Notes: generated by a model from the letters alone, not told the origin. A stretch of 64,000 bases of DNA from Megalobrama amblycephala (GCF_018812025.1 NC_063065.1:32431621-32495620), one strand, 5' to 3'. Counted from the first letter of the stretch, positions 11,601 to 24,680 are shown. A program made the numbers and translations.

Positions 11601-12507
11601 GGATATTTGTTTTACCAGTAATGTTAGTCAGGTACTATATAGAGTTCGTTCTGTGGCACCACATTGCACCAACTTTTTTTAGGTATTTGTTGTACCTAAA
11701 ATATAGATGTAGTATGACCACTTTTACAGAGCCATGAGTTTTGATGTAGGCAGCAGGTTTCAAATTGTGTTTCATGCAAGACTGCAAAGGTTTTTTCAAA
11801 CTGTTCTTTTGCATTATACCCAAAGCAGCAAGTGATGGTGGAGAAAAAAAAACATACACGTTACTTTTGCTGACCCAGAATCATCGCTTCTTTCATCTCT
11901 CCAGCCCTGAGGTTTCAGTGCGGCAAAACTCTGGAAGAAAAGTTGACATTTGGGTCAGATCCAATGACTCGCACTTCTCTTCTATCTCTACCTTTCCCAA
12001 ATCTCATTTCACTTCTACCCACCCCCTACACCGGAGGTTTCTGTCATGATCTTACTCACTGGGTACGCTGTTACCTGCGCAAACTGCATAAACACATCAG
12101 AAAATGGCTGGGGGGAAAAAAAAGAAAGAAAAAAGTACATTTTAGCGATTTCACGGTGATCACTTATCCAAACCTATGAAAATGCATGAGTGCTTAAATT
12201 ACACTTTACATAAAAATACCTCCATTAGTAATCAGTCATGTTCCCATTTATCCCAACTGCCTCCTAAAACAGAGATGTTCATTGTATAGTATTTTAACAT
12301 GTCTGTTCTTTTCCATTATTTAATGGAGCTCATCTTTTCCAATCAACATAAATTAGGTGAGAAATTTCACCAATGATTATTATTAACTATGATTATTTAC
12401 TGCTTTGATAATTTGAATTATATTTATTTGCAGCATGATGCCTAATTGGCCTTTATGGGATCATGTGGCATTTATGACAGAAATGAAACCGTATTTTATT
12501 TTGGCTC
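11080..12507. other. Intergenic with degraded repeats
   Basis: No gene. The segment 11240-11400 (ttatgaatactatgaatttg, gtactacttagctcac) resembles a degenerate fish repeat, but without ends. The stretch 11620-12500 looks single-copy; short frames here have no recognisable content. Confidence 0.35.
11545..11597. repeat. (AT)n microsatellite
   Basis: About 26 uninterrupted AT units. Confidence 0.95.
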
Positions 12508-12580
12508 TTATAGGGATAGTTGACCCAGAAATTAAGATTCGATCAATTACTCCTCACTCATGTCGGTCTTTAATGACAAA
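12508..12580 (+). mobile_element. Relic of a GGGATAGTTCACCC-type MITE end
   Basis: gggatagttgacccagaaat followed by taagattcgatcaattactcctcactcatgtcgg resembles the terminal 60 bp of a MITE family abundant in cyprinids. Other weak relics of the same type lie at 24438 and 59362. No opposite end is present. Confidence 0.4.
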
Positions 12581-12639
12581 AGCAAAAGATGTGGAAATTG
12601 CTTATAGGCCAATTATTTTGTTATGCTAACTACGCACAA

Positions 12640-13227
12640 TTATATGGTTAGTTGCATTTTGCTATTTGCATTCATGTTTTCAGCTATTATCAGAACAGAA
12701 CTGTGATTCATTTATGGGACACGACGAGTTGTAGACCGCTGGACTAAACAATATCTTCTAAATGTAATGGCCTTCATCTCTTGTCTCTTCTCCTCATCAT
12801 GAAATTATGCTTAACGTCCTGCCTCATTATGCTCAAAAAGCGAAGCTACATGAAAATAATAAACACTTCTCTCATTACGCTCTTATGAAATACAAAGCTG
12901 CATAACAAAGGCAATCCTTTCTTTCCTCCACTAGACTGATCAGTTTCTTTCATTATTAAATCATTCAGCTCTACATTTCTCCAATCAGCATTCTTTATTC
13001 ATATGACAAAGTTCATAGGAAACTGTTCAAAATAATCGTGTGATGTATTCTTCAATCTGTGAAGTACTTCATTGTAACAACAATTTCAAACCACGGATTA
13101 AAAATGTTTTATGCATAATGCTTTGCCCAAAAACTAGGTGAAATGATTTTCTTCTAAACTGCAGCAGTGGAAAATGGCCTTGACTTTGGCCTGCACTTTT
13201 CAAAGTTTTGGTGTAAAAATTAGGTGT
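12640..13227. other. Intergenic, nothing recognised
   Basis: AT-rich, no frames, no inverted repeats of note. Confidence 0.45.
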
Positions 13228-13231
13228 TTAA

Positions 13232-13747
13232 AGGGGACCTATTATGCAAAATTCACTTTTATAAGGTGTTTGAACAGTGATGTTTGTCTGCAGTGTGTGA
13301 GAACAACCAGCTTATAATGGTAAAAATCCACTCACTCACTCATTTTTTTTTTTTTTTTTTTTGTAATTCCCATAAATCAAAAGCAGTCTTTTCAAACGAG
13401 CATGCAACATTACGAGCATATCAGAATTATGGTAAACAAGAGTTATGTGAACGTCCTTTCTGACATTTTTGGTGCATGAGATTGTCCTGTTTTATTGTTG
13501 CCGGTATGTTGGAGCATCAGTTCTTGAAACTCCGCCCTCTTCTGGAAAGGGGGCCGGGAGCAACAGCTCATTTGCATTTAAAGGGACACACTCAGAAACG
13601 GCTTTTGCTCACACCCAAGAAGTGGCAATTTTGACATGCTATAATAAATGATCTGTGGGGTATTTTGAGCTAAAACTTCACATAAACAATCTGAGGACAC
13701 CAGAGACTTATTTTACATCTTGTAAAAAGGGTCATAATAGGTCCTCT
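13232..13747. mobile_element. TTAA-flanked element, AGGGGACCTATTATG family
   Basis: The left end AGGGGACCTATTATGC follows TTAA at 13228-13231. The right end ataataggtcctct is followed by ATAA, a mutated TTAA. It is 516 bp. Its right half (gaaactccgccctcttctgg, ctcatttgcatttaaaggg, gatctgtggggtattttgag) is shared with the elements at 22.9, 26.7 and 62.3 kb, while the left half differs, so it is a rearranged or deleted derivative. It carries a T-run at 13345. Confidence 0.75.
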
Positions 13748-13751
13748 ATAA

Positions 13752-15280
13752 AAGTGATGTTTCTCTATTTCAGTATTTATTTTGAAACTGAAGGGCATTT
13801 GTTGTGTTGCATGTAGTGTGACAAAAGGGAGCATCCAAAGTCTCACTGATTACATGAACTAAAATAGACATCAACTGCACATTTCATTGGATGAGCATTT
13901 CAATCTATTCTGTGTTTCTCATTTGCTTGGCGTGGATGGATGGTTGAAGGCGTCTAACAACTTTAAGGTTGCCAACTATCAAAACAAAGCCTAATCCAAA
14001 TAATTTCGACACTGAATAAACTTAAAAGTCAGCTGGTGAACATTATTACAGACTCGTACAAATCAGTATTATCTTTACCAGAGATTTTACCAGAGAGCTG
14101 ATTGTCGTTTTTGCTCATACAAGCAGTGGCTGATGCACAGATGTAATTGCAGGCAGCTGTAGTGTTGCCCTAACAGCCCTGTGTAATTATACCAAAATTA
14201 CAAATCACTTTAACAAGAGGATTTCTGCACTCAGCAAAATGGATTGCTTTGCAACAGTGAGTCACATGTGTCATTTTTCAAATGCAGTAAGCACATATTA
14301 CATAAGAATTTGCAGTGAATAAAATGTGTGATTATTTTAGGATAAAATTGAAATTCGTATGTCAGGAGCAATACATATTGATTTGGTCATTATTTACCTT
14401 ACTGTAAATAAAAGATGCTGTCAATATGAAATGACATTCACAAACCATTTCACATCTGTAATCTGACACATTTCCATATGAAACAGGATTGTGAAATGTG
14501 GCCATCGCATGCCTGAATGAAGTCAGCTGGTTGGAGAGAGGATTTAAACAGGATGACATCATAATAAAAATGTGATATATCACCAGAAAAGGAAAGTTGT
14601 TTTAAGAGGTGGAGCTATCAGTGTTCTATTAGTACTGTGAATATTCATATTATCGCCTTGCTTTTCTTTTTAATAGCAGTGTGTAAGCAGATTATAAGTT
14701 GCAAACTGTGACAGTAAAGAACTCCATCTGCTTCTCTTTGGTTTCAGACATGACTCCATCTTTTAATGCTCTTCTGCATTAAATCCGACACCACACGTTT
14801 TATTAAAACGTATGACTAATGCCATTTAAGCATTATTTAATAAAACCATACCTAGGATAGAAAATCTGTGCATGTTCTGTGAACACAGTTAAATCTGATT
14901 GTATATCTGTGGCAAATATCAAATTTTATCCCTGTGATACATCAATTTCAATATAGAAGCTGATGTAATCTTAGATTAACATTTTGTACTGCACCCCGGA
15001 ACATGCTATAGCGAACATAAACATTTTATTCCTCGAGCGGGGATGTGTTCAACAGACAATACATCATATTTACATTCTTTAGCAGATGCTTATAAAAGCG
15101 ACAATCGCAGAAATCAATGTTTGTTGCAAAAAAAAAAAAACAGAATAAGACACAAAAAAATGCAACAACACTAAGATAAACTTTAAACAAATGGTTTTAA
15201 TTGGGTTGCTAGAGTATCCTGTATGGTTTCACAGGCATTGGAAAATGATTGTTAGGGTGTTCATTGTGTTTTCCACAACC
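13752..15280. other. Intergenic, nothing recognised
   Basis: Single-copy-looking sequence. Near 15070 tttagcagatgcttataaaagcgac is a weak relic of a common fish repeat end, followed by an A-rich patch. No gene. Confidence 0.4.
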
Positions 15281-15525
15281 CGATCTAGCGGTAATTTGTA
15301 CGTATTTTACGAGGTGGCTAATACGAATTCGTAAGTTTTTTGCTAAACTATATGTATTTTACGAGTTGCCAAATTTGTATGAATGACCTACCCCTAACCT
15401 CGCCCCTAAATCTACCCGTCACTAGGGGTTTAGACAAATCGTATGAATTCGTATGAGTGAGGTTGTACGAATTCGTATGAATTAGCCACCTCGTAAAATA
15501 CGTACAAATTGGTCACAAGATAGCA
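15281..15525. mobile_element. Palindromic MITE (TACGTATTTTACGAGG type)
   Basis: Left arm cgatctagcggtaatttgta, then cgtattttacgaggtggctaat, is mirrored by attagccacctcgtaaaata, then cgtacaaattggtcac on the right, giving inverted repeats of about 40 bp. The interior repeats the word cgtatgaattcgta. It is 245 bp and non-coding. Target duplications are not clear. Confidence 0.65.
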
Positions 15526-17734
15526 TTGGTTTTCTAAGACACTGTTTACCTGTCCAAAGAGCCGATACATTATATCTCCTAATGTAAGTCTGTGAGACTT
15601 TTTTGGACTATCAACCAAACAGGAAAAAACTATAAATCCAATAGTTTTAAAAAGTAATAGCACAACCGTAATAGCAAGGACCGCTAATGAATTTCTCTTA
15701 TTGTTGCTACTAAAACATGTGGGAGATACTGGGGCTATTCTCCTTTTTTTGCCATGCTATTCTCCTTTTTTTGCCATGCTATACAGTACATCAACTTAAT
15801 ATGTGTATCCTTTGAAAGTCAACAAACTATAACATTGGATCAGTTCCACCTCAGACAAAGAGCAGTGCTGCAATCCATGAATAGAAACTCAGTTCACAGT
15901 CTTTTAACAGTGTTTTGTACTTGCATACAGTGGCCAAAGATCGATTCTCAATGGTGTTTTAATCCCAAAGGATCTGTGATTGGTTTAAATGGGAATACAA
16001 CAACTGGAGTAGAATAATCAAGGCTGTCTGAGGACCCATAACGACTCCTTTGGGTTGGTTGTTATTGGAGACAAATTCCATGTGCGTTAAGATCCAGTCC
16101 ATACTGTTCGTATCTTATTGATCGATGAGGAGCAGCCTCAATCATGTGACTGTTTTCTCACAGATGCTATCATGAGATCCATGTGAACCCAGTTAATGAT
16201 GGGTGAAATATAGATATGCCTGTTATAATACAGGTGTTTCTTACCCATAAGTATTGAACATGCACAGTATGCAGAGACACATGAGTGCCTGGGGTGTAAG
16301 GCTTAATGTTGTGAAGTGCTAGGTAATTTACACAAGTGTGAGCCAGGAATTATTCTGAATTGAATTCTAGTAAGTGCTTGTAGTCAGTGAAGAGAACAGA
16401 GAAGAGGTATAATGTGAAAATTTCCATTCATTAAAAACAAGCTGTGTAGTGAAGGGATATATGTATGATGCTAGTCTGCCTAGAAGGATGTTGTAAAATT
16501 ACTGCCGTTTGGATAAGTTTGTTGTGGAAGAGCCGTCATTTCCTTATATTATGGAGCATGCATTGATGGCATCTTGAGATTGTCCTAATGTGGTTCATAA
16601 AAAAGTGTGGCGGCGCAGACTATGTGATGTTTAACCAAGAGAAATATAAATTTGGTGAAGGTAGTCATGGCTGGGACAAAGAGGGCTGTCATCCAGAAAA
16701 ACAATGGTTTCCAGCCCTACTTATGGAGAATGCAATATGTTGATGTCAGCTCTATCGGTTTAACCATTTTCAGGTCTTGGAGACTCTATTAACAAGCTGA
16801 TGTGTTAAATTAGGTGTATTTGAATAAGGAGCCATCCCAAAATGTGTACTGTTCCTCTGACTTCCAGGGTTGGGAGCCACTGTAGAAGGTGTTGACATGT
16901 AGACATCCTAAAATTGCAGTTATATAAGAAGCCTTTGTGACGAATGACTGCTTAAATCAATTGGTCGTAGAAGTAGCATGGGTTCCTGCATTCATCCCAG
17001 AGGTGCAGGGTCAGTGAGCGTTTTTTTCAGCAGATTTTGTTTTATAGGTAGGAAGTAAACATGGATAGTGCTCACCTGTAAATATTCATCTATGCAGTTT
17101 GAAGTTCAAAAGTGTGTGATTGGCAAAGCTTGAAGTTTGATGGAAAAGCTCCACTAGACATAGATGTACAGATGGTAGAGAAGATGCAAAAGATATCCCT
17201 TGGGCAAGGTTTGAGGATGCTGTTTATATCTTAGTATCTGAAAACATCCCACAGAAAGAGTCGGTAGAGGGGAGGAAAAACATGATACTGTAGGGACCGA
17301 AGGTTTTTCCTGATGTGAATGTGGATTAGTAGTGGGGAAGGAAAGTAGTCAATGGGACTGAACGTGGAATGTGGTTAAATGCAGAACTAGGATAGATGTT
17401 TTGAAGATAAGATTAGTTTGCTTTCCTTGTGTGTTCCAGGAGTTGTAGTGAGGTGATTGATATGATATGTGAATAGATTTAGAGTACTGGTCTGAATATT
17501 AAAGAAAGTTGGAAGCGGCTGTCTGTATATTGCCGGAGAAGAGCCATACTATGAAGCTCAATGGAGTTTAAGGCGAGATCAAAGAGATGGGGCTGAGATA
17601 AATAATTTCCAAGATGGTGTGATAAGCAGACCTATAGTTTAGCTTGGCCTGAGAATTGAACATCAGAGAGAAAGTGTAGACTGAATATTGAGTGACAGGA
17701 ATCACTATAGTCTCAGCATGCTTCAGTGGTAGTC
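15526..17734. other. Intergenic, no gene; short tandem duplication at 15734
   Basis: A 22-bp unit gctattctcctttttttgcc-at is present twice in tandem at 15734-15777, without a change. The rest looks single-copy and lacks frames or inverted repeats. Confidence 0.45.
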
Positions 17735-17737
17735 AGT

Positions 17738-17970
17738 GGGGGGAAGTCGTGGCCTAACGGTTAGAGTTGTAACCTGAAGGTTGATGGTTCAATTCTCAAT
17801 ACAGACAGGCAAATTTAGGCATTTGGATTGAATGAACAATGCTCTCTTCCACCTTCAATACCCATGACTAAGTTGCACCTAATCCCCAATCACTCCCTGG
17901 GTGCCACAGCCAACTGGCTGCCCACTGCTCCGGGTGGGTGTGCACTAACTTGGATGGTTTAAATGTAGAG
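17738..17970 (+). mobile_element. tRNA-derived SINE, copy 1
   Basis: A pol III A box, TGGCCTAACGG, lies at 17750-17760 and a B-box-like GGTTCAATTCT at 17786-17796, spaced as in a tRNA head. A body ccaatcactccctgggtgcc and ctgcccactgctccgggtg follows, which I recognise as a common teleost SINE. A second copy is at 53.2 kb. B-box changes make it likely inactive. Confidence 0.8.
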
Positions 17971-18544
17971 GAGATTCTTCATAACAAGCAAGGCTTCCTT
18001 GTTCCTTGTTGAGGAAAAGATTCACAAGAAAAACCATCCTGGTTGATCAGCTTCACAACAGAAGTTTGCTGATTATGAAGTATTAAAAATGGGGGAATAA
18101 AAAAATTGTTGGGAAAATAGCAAGAACTGAAAGCTACACTGGTGTCCTTCTGGTGTAAATAATTTCTGTGAAAGTTGAGGAGTGCAGAGAGGAGTTTGTT
18201 CCAGTTAAGGGCTGGGTTCTGTGTGTGATGGTGCATTCCCTGAGGCCCTGGGTCTTCAGACTTCTCGCGTTGTCTTTGTTTCCCTCAGTGCCATAGACCA
18301 TCCAGGGAAGTGGTAGCATGAAATCCTGGCTCATCAATTGTGATGCATTATTCCACTGGAGTGTGGGCATGACAGGTCAGTGTAGCTTGGCGGCATTCCT
18401 GGCCACTCCCTTGCTGGATCTGCAAAGACTTTTTTGTGAATGCATGAGGAGGAAACCAATCTCCTGAGGAGATGCTTCTTTGCCATTTAACAGCAGTGGT
18501 GATGAGACACTAATAATCCAAGATGCACCTCATCACACAATGCC

Positions 18545-18742
18545 TGCCCCGTTGTTACATTGTCTCACATCTTTTATGCTGGCTTAAGTCAATATCTTGT
18601 ATCACACTTCTTTTGTGCCCATTCAATTAAGCAGCCTGTGTCCCACCTATTTCATGCCTGGTTCAGTATGCATGCTTATACTAATAAGGACCCTGTACCC
18701 CACCTCTGTCTTGCCCAGTCAAATAAAAACCCTCCTCCCCAC
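18545..18742. repeat. Degenerate ~39-bp tandem repeat, left part
   Basis: About five units of a c-t-g-t-r-t-CCCACCTCTTTCATGCCCGG-like word repeat every 36-45 bp (tcccacctatttcatgcctg, accccacctctgtcttgccc). The series resumes at 20621 after the hAT-like element, so the insertion split one array. Confidence 0.6.
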
Positions 18743-20620
18743 TAGGAATGGCTCGATACCACAATTTTGGCTTCGGTACGGTACCACAATCTAATACCGT
18801 AGCATCGATATTAAATTGTTAACATATAGGGTCTATATTTTGGCACTGCTATTGCACATAATTTTACTCATTCTTGCTTGTTAATTACCTCCAATGTTTA
18901 TAGGCAAATTAATCAACACAGATTATCACATCAAATCAGTAATTTGAGAACTTTTTTGTGAGATTTCTGCATCTCCATGTTCTCCCTCTCAAAATGAGCA
19001 AATTGATTCTGGACTCCAAAAGACATCATGCCTGTGCTATGAGCGAGCTGCGATACAACACATTTGCCTGCGTTTCGGGACAGCTGACGGAAATCACTTG
19101 CCCATTTCTTTTTATACCTTGCCAAGTTTGAACATACAAGTGATTTTATATCATTCAGACAGTAGTATTTGGGAGCTCTTTGAGAGATGGTTTTCAAAAT
19201 GTCCATCTAAGTGAGTATTCACATAAACACATTCGGTTTTGTCTTAGTAGGCTATATCGGATGTGTGACTGCAGTCTAATGCATGCTGCTGTCTGTCACT
19301 AAATAACTTTTTTAACTTTAATTGTAAGGATATATCTGTTTAATGTATTAACAAGGAAGACTATCCAGAGTTATTTTACATTTGTTTACATTATTCAATT
19401 TCTGTAATACTTCTGTACCTGAATACTACTGTTAGTCCTACCTATACTTAAAGGATTGGTTCACTTTCAAATAACATTTTCCTGATAATTTACTCACCCC
19501 CATGTCATCCAAGATGTTCATGTCTTTCTTTCTTCAGTCGAAAAGAAATTAAGGGTTTTGATGCAAACATTCCAGGATTATTCTCCTTATAGTGGACTTC
19601 AATGGGCACCAAACGGTTAAAGGTCAAAATTACACTTTCAGTGCAGCTTCAAAGGGCTTTAAAAGATACCAAAAAGTTTACGCTGTATGTCCTATGCCTT
19701 CTCTATTCAACTTACAGAACGAACGCGGCGGCATTTCCGTTTTTTTTTTTCCCCGTAAGTAGAATAGGGAAGGCGTAGGACATACAGCGTAACCTTTTCG
19801 AAGAATACGGAAAGCAGAAGCACGTGCAAGGCGATCATTTGTGTTTATAAAGCATATACAGTTTTTTTTTTTTTTTTTTTTTTCGAAAATACCGATCTTT
19901 TCAATAGATAAGACTCTTATTCCTCATCTGGTATAGTTTAAAGCTCTTTGAAGCTGCACTGAAACTGTAATTTTGACCTTCAACCGTTTGGTGCCCATTG
20001 AAGTCCACTATATGGAGAATAATCCTGGAATGTTTTCATCAAAAACCTTAGTTTCTTTTTGACTGAAGAAAGAAAGACATGAACATCTTGGATGACATGG
20101 GGGTGAGTAAATTATCAGGAAAATTTTATTTGAAAGTGAACTAATCCTTTAAGTGCAAATATTATGAGATCTAAACATCATTGGTTCAAATGCACACTTG
20201 CGCTTTTACATTATTTAAACGATATGATCTTGTTTATCAGTGTCAAAAGAAAATAAATGCCTAAATTAAATCATTTGAAAGATGCATTCACCTGTCGATC
20301 TCTTAATGTCTTGTACAAGACAGGACGGCCAAGTGACAGATGCTTGGCAAGGTTTGATGATTCTTCATCAGTTTTATAAGCAAAGTAAATCCAAATATCC
20401 AAGTTTTGGGTGTGTTGAGTGAGATTCAACTGCTTTGTCCATTTTGTTCCTCTATGTTGTCACATTTGCTGGTTTCACGTCAGTTTGGGTAGCACACTGC
20501 CACCTAGTGGTCAACCTCATAACAGCAGCATAAGTACCGAAATGAGCAAAATCATGATATTGTACCGTTTGAAATAAATATATGGTATTTTCCCAGTACC
20601 GGTATACCACGAAACCTTAT
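18743..20620. mobile_element. hAT-like element with nested foldback
   Basis: The left end taggaatggctcgatacc and the right end ggtataccacgaaacctta are loosely mirrored, with g-g-t-a-c-c words repeated in both termini. Flanks TCCCCACT (left) and TCCCCATC (right) match at 6 of 8 bases, consistent with an aged 8-bp hAT target duplication. No transposase frame remains. It interrupts the ~39-bp tandem repeat and is itself interrupted at 19448. Confidence 0.55.
19452..20148. mobile_element. Near-complete palindrome flanked by TTAA
   Basis: AGGATTGGTTCACTTTCAAA at the left is mirrored by TTTGAAAGTGAACTAATCCT at the right, with TTAA on both sides (19448-19451, 20149-20152). The arms pair for about 220 bp from each end. 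A second, inner palindrome (acgctgtatgtcctatgcct versus aggcgtaggacatacagcgt) covers the centre. At 697 bp it can fold almost end to end. This family is very common in cyprinids. It is non-coding. Confidence 0.85.
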
Positions 20621-20700
20621 TCCCCATCCTATGCCCGGTCAAGTAGGAACCCGTGTCATACCTCTCTCATGACCACTCCAGTTGAGATCCTGGCTGAAGT
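20621..20700. repeat. Degenerate ~39-bp tandem repeat, right part
   Basis: ccatcctatgcccggtcaag and cctctctcatgacc continue the array seen at 18545-18742, from which it is separated by the hAT-like element. Confidence 0.55.
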
Positions 20701-22184
20701 GATGGGAAATCGCTGGTGTGAAAGGTGTCAGTTGCTTTGTGGCACCTGTTTGACAATGTTTATTCATGCTGAGCAACTGGAAATCAACCAGAGATAAGAA
20801 GAAAAAACACTAAATTGGATATTATATTTACCGTAATGTACACTATACTTGAGAAAGAGAACTGGAGCTGTATTACAGAATTCCTGACTTATTATTTGAA
20901 ATTGTTCTATTTCATAAGTGAAATTACCATGGTTAGATAGGATTGGATTCTAAGTTGGGATGTTTCTGTAATACAGACCCTGACTCTTTTATTGGCCTAA
21001 ATTCTGTCTTAGAGATATCAATATTGAAACATTGTGCCCTAGATTTCACCTTCCCCCAAGGTACTGGTGATGTCTAAAATCCAATTATTCCATAATACTT
21101 TAAACTTTGAAATGCTGAAATATTTCACACTCAAGAAATTGAGTCCACTTTAAAGAATGAATATCTTTAAAGCAATGGACAAAGAACTGCAGCCGCAGAA
21201 TAATCAGCAAGCTGTATGGTTTTTCATTTTTTAAAGTAGTTAATCTTCCACGTGAAGCTATACTGCTTGAAGTGGCATGACTATCCCAGCTCATCAAGCC
21301 TGGGGGAAACCAGGCATTCATATAGACATCTCCTTATGCTCATAATCTGTCTTTCCATAAAGCAACTGTTTATTCACACTGACACAACATCTCAATGTGC
21401 GCTCTGCCAAACTCTGACACAAAGTACAGATGTTTGCCTGTGTCTAGCGTATCCACCAGCTTCTCTCTCTTTCACATACTCTCAATAAACAACTTTCAGT
21501 GCCCCTGATATTTTGGCTTTCTTTGGTACATACTTGTTCTCTGGCTCCTCCATTATGCGTCTCTATCACAGAGTGAACACAGAGCATTTTCTTACAACTC
21601 TCACAAAAGCACCACTCAGCTCCTGAGAATAGTTTCAGCACAGTATTGTTTGAGGGAAAACATGTTCAGGGGAAATGAAAGGCAGTTTAAAGACTGCTAG
21701 GCATCTGTGATAGATGATAACTGGAAAAAGTTAGAATATATCAGAGTGAACTTACAGTTATGGGCCATTAGAGGAGCCATTTTTTGAGTTCACAAGAACT
21801 ACATCATCGACCTTAATATGAAAAATGACTCTCTCTCATCCAGAGCCTGCCTTTTCAACAATATGAAATGGATCTAAATGTAAGACTACAATGCATTTAA
21901 ATATGAGATGCTGTACTCAGGAATGGGACTTCAATCAACATGTAAAACAACCAAACACATTTAGACCCGGACTCTAGTACATCAAGGCAGATGCTGCTAA
22001 CCACAAAATCTCAATTTTGTGTGTCATTTTGTTTTGAAATGTGTATAACCTCAGTTCAAAATACAACAAAAGTACACATTGCACTTGTAGAATTTGCTTT
22101 TTTTTTATTATTATTAAAATTTAAGACATTTTAAGTAAGTAATCCATATGAATCAAGCTGTTTAATCTAAGTATTCCAAAGCAA

Positions 22185-22224
<40 letters not shown>

Positions 22225-22847
22225 GGATAAAATCTTCTAATTTTACTATATTGCTGTCATCATGACCAACAGAAATAGAACAGCAATTACAAAAATACAC
22301 AACAAAAAATGAAAATATGAATGTATAATAGTACATCAATGATACTAAAATAACACTTGTAGAGACACAATCACTTTATATGGTGAAACAATTTAATATA
22401 GGCTTTTATTGACATAAAAACATTGAGCAATATAGTACATAGAGTACATCAAAGCTTGATCCTGTGTGCTTCACATGCAAGAAAAAAAAAAACAAAAAAA
22501 ACAAAAAAACATTTCAAGCATCAAGCAAGCATGTTTGAGTTTTTGTTTAAACAATGTTTATATGTGAATAAAAGCCTAATTATGTATGTTCTTCATATTA
22601 AGGAAGATGAACAATCTGTGGTGATGAATTAAACTGATTACCCACAATGTACCTAAAGGAGATATTACCTCTACTCCTTACATTTAGTTTTTGTATACTG
22701 AAACCGAATTAAAACCAAACAATAGTTTTAAAAAGTTAACTTTTAATCTTTAGCATATAAGTCTATTTGTGGTTCATAAAATAAAATTAAAATGTAATTT
22801 AAACAAAAATAAAGAAATAGTGACTGTAACCTTAATAAAAACCCTGT
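20701..22847. other. Intergenic, nothing recognised
   Basis: No frame with recognisable content. An (AAT)n tract and a few A-runs are the only structure. Confidence 0.45.
22185..22222. repeat. (AAT)12 microsatellite
   Basis: Uninterrupted AAT trinucleotides. Confidence 0.95.
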
Positions 22848-22851
22848 TTAA

Positions 22852-23642
22852 AGGGGACCTATTATGCCCCAAGATGTAAGTCTCTGGTGTCTCCAGAATG
22901 TGTCTGTGAAGTTTCATCTTAAAATACCCCACAGATTATTTATTATAGCTTGCTCACACCCATTTGGGTGTGAGCAAAAACACGTTGTTTTTGTGTGTGT
23001 CCCTTTAAATGCAAATGAGCTGCTGCTCCCCGCCCCTTTCCAGAAGAGGGCGGAGCTTTAACAGCTCAACAACAACAAAGCTGGAGAATCTCACGCAGCC
23101 AAAATGACGAAAGTGTTCAGCCTTACATTGTTCAAACCGGAGTCGACACTGATGGTGAGACTCAGGAAGAAGTTACAACATTTAGAATGAAACTGGACGT
23201 TTCTGAATGGTTAGTGGATAAATTTATGTAGTTGCTGTGGAGTTGATTCAACTCATCCACTAGCATGTGCCGTCATGTTCATCTTTTGTGTTGAATTGAC
23301 CCTCGTTTGTGAAGCAGTCTGGCGTAAAATGACGGCATGTCAACAACACTCTACTACAACAACTCTTCCTCTTCTCTAAAGCAGCCCAACATGGCCCCGC
23401 CCCCTTTGTTGTGTGTTCTCGGGGGCGGGGTTTATGTAAATTTTATGGTTAGTGATGTCACTAACCCAGGAAGAAGCTCGTTTTAGTCCCTACCAGCCGT
23501 TTGTTGTAGTCCTTTAAAAGCGATTTCTGTAAAAGAAAATATCTCCCTTTGCGTCGTAACTTTGCAGATGTTGTTTATCCTCAAACAGCAACATTCAACA
23601 CTAACTAAAGTTAAAAAAGTGAAATCAAAATCAACCACCCCT
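22852..23642 (+). mobile_element. TTAA-flanked element, AGGGGACC family, full length
   Basis: TTAA lies at both sides (22848-22851, 23643-23646). The ends AGGGGACCTATTATGCC and ccacccct are imperfectly mirrored. It is 791 bp. The interior is shared with the copy at 26.7 kb, which is inverted, and with truncated copies at 13.2, 52.1 and 62.3 kb. It contains a coding-start remnant reading PY then, after one extra base, FKPES. Confidence 0.8.
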
Positions 23643-23646
23643 TTAA

Positions 23647-24436
23647 TGTGCCTAAGGAATTGCAATCCTCTCTGACTGAACAGTAGAGAATTTAATGTGC
23701 GCTTGCTGAGACATAACCAGGAACAGACTAGTACATTTGTTATTACCTGCTATATACTTAACAGGTGAAATTCAGTTCAAACCGCAGGCAGTAAAAGAAA
23801 CATTAGACAGCGCAGAGTGTCTATAAATGCAATAAAACCTCTGCAAAGCTTCTATCACACCACATTACTGCATAGACTCCAGGAAAAGCACTGTACGGTC
23901 AATTAGGAACATTCTGAAGTAGAATTGTGGTTTTAAAAGAGAGATTTCCAGTGTGAAATAACCAGAACAATGCCATGGACATAATAATTCATGGTTTTTA
24001 AAATGTGACCATGAGAATGTCCGTTAGAAGGCCTAGCTGAGCTCTGTTCTGTGGGTAGATGTGCTTGCATATATATTTAGAGTCTATCATCGTCATCCAT
24101 GTCCTGACGTTAATTCTTGTATGACTCAAACACTGTCAAGCACTTATAAGAGATGTCCTTATCAGAGGATTTATTTGCCAAGAAGAGAGCTTCAATGTCA
24201 CAGATGTATTTCATTAAAAAATAATTATTTAAATTCCTCCAAGCACAGTGCCATGTTTGCATTAAATGGAATTATTTTTCTTGTTTAAAGTGCTCTTTCA
24301 TTTCTCAAATACTTTGTTGATAAATGGTTTAGTTTCAGTTTTGCAAAATAGATATTACTGTTCTTTAAACTGAAATCCAGTGATGTTCATACCACATCAA
24401 TAACTTACATAACAGAGATGGATTCTTTCATGGGTG
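23647..24436. other. Intergenic, nothing recognised
   Basis: No gene or repeat end that I can define. Confidence 0.45.
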
Positions 24437-24437
24437 C

Positions 24438-24560
24438 TTAAAGTAATATTTCAACTCAAAATTGTTTACCCTCATGCCCTTCCAAACTGGTATGACTTTC
24501 TTCTGGGAACACAAAAGATATTTACTCCACTGACTTTCACTGAATAATAATAATAAATTC
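24438..24560 (+). mobile_element. Relic of a TTAAAG...TTTACCCTCATG MITE end
   Basis: ttaaagtaatatttcaactc, then ttaccctcatgcccttccaa and ggtatgactttcttctg are in the order seen at the left end of a very common cyprinid MITE. No right end is present. Confidence 0.4.
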
Positions 24561-24680
24561 AAAATATTTTCTGTGATTAAATTAAGGTGATTAAATAATG
24601 ATAGATTTTTTTTTTTTTTTTTTTTGGCATACTTTTAGGAGACGAAATTTAAAAGTCAAGTTATTTCAGTAACTAACACA

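Noticed and set aside
17750..17796. tRNA gene
   Set aside because: A and B boxes are present, but the sequence does not form a cloverleaf with an acceptor stem and continues into a SINE body.
18931..19206. Minus-strand 91-codon frame with mixed composition
   Set aside because: It lies within the hAT-like element and lacks any recognisable motif. I could not tell it from chance, so no gene was called.
22121..22339. Minus frame with a poly-leucine run resembling a signal peptide
   Set aside because: The leucines come from the (AAT)n repeat read as TTA codons.
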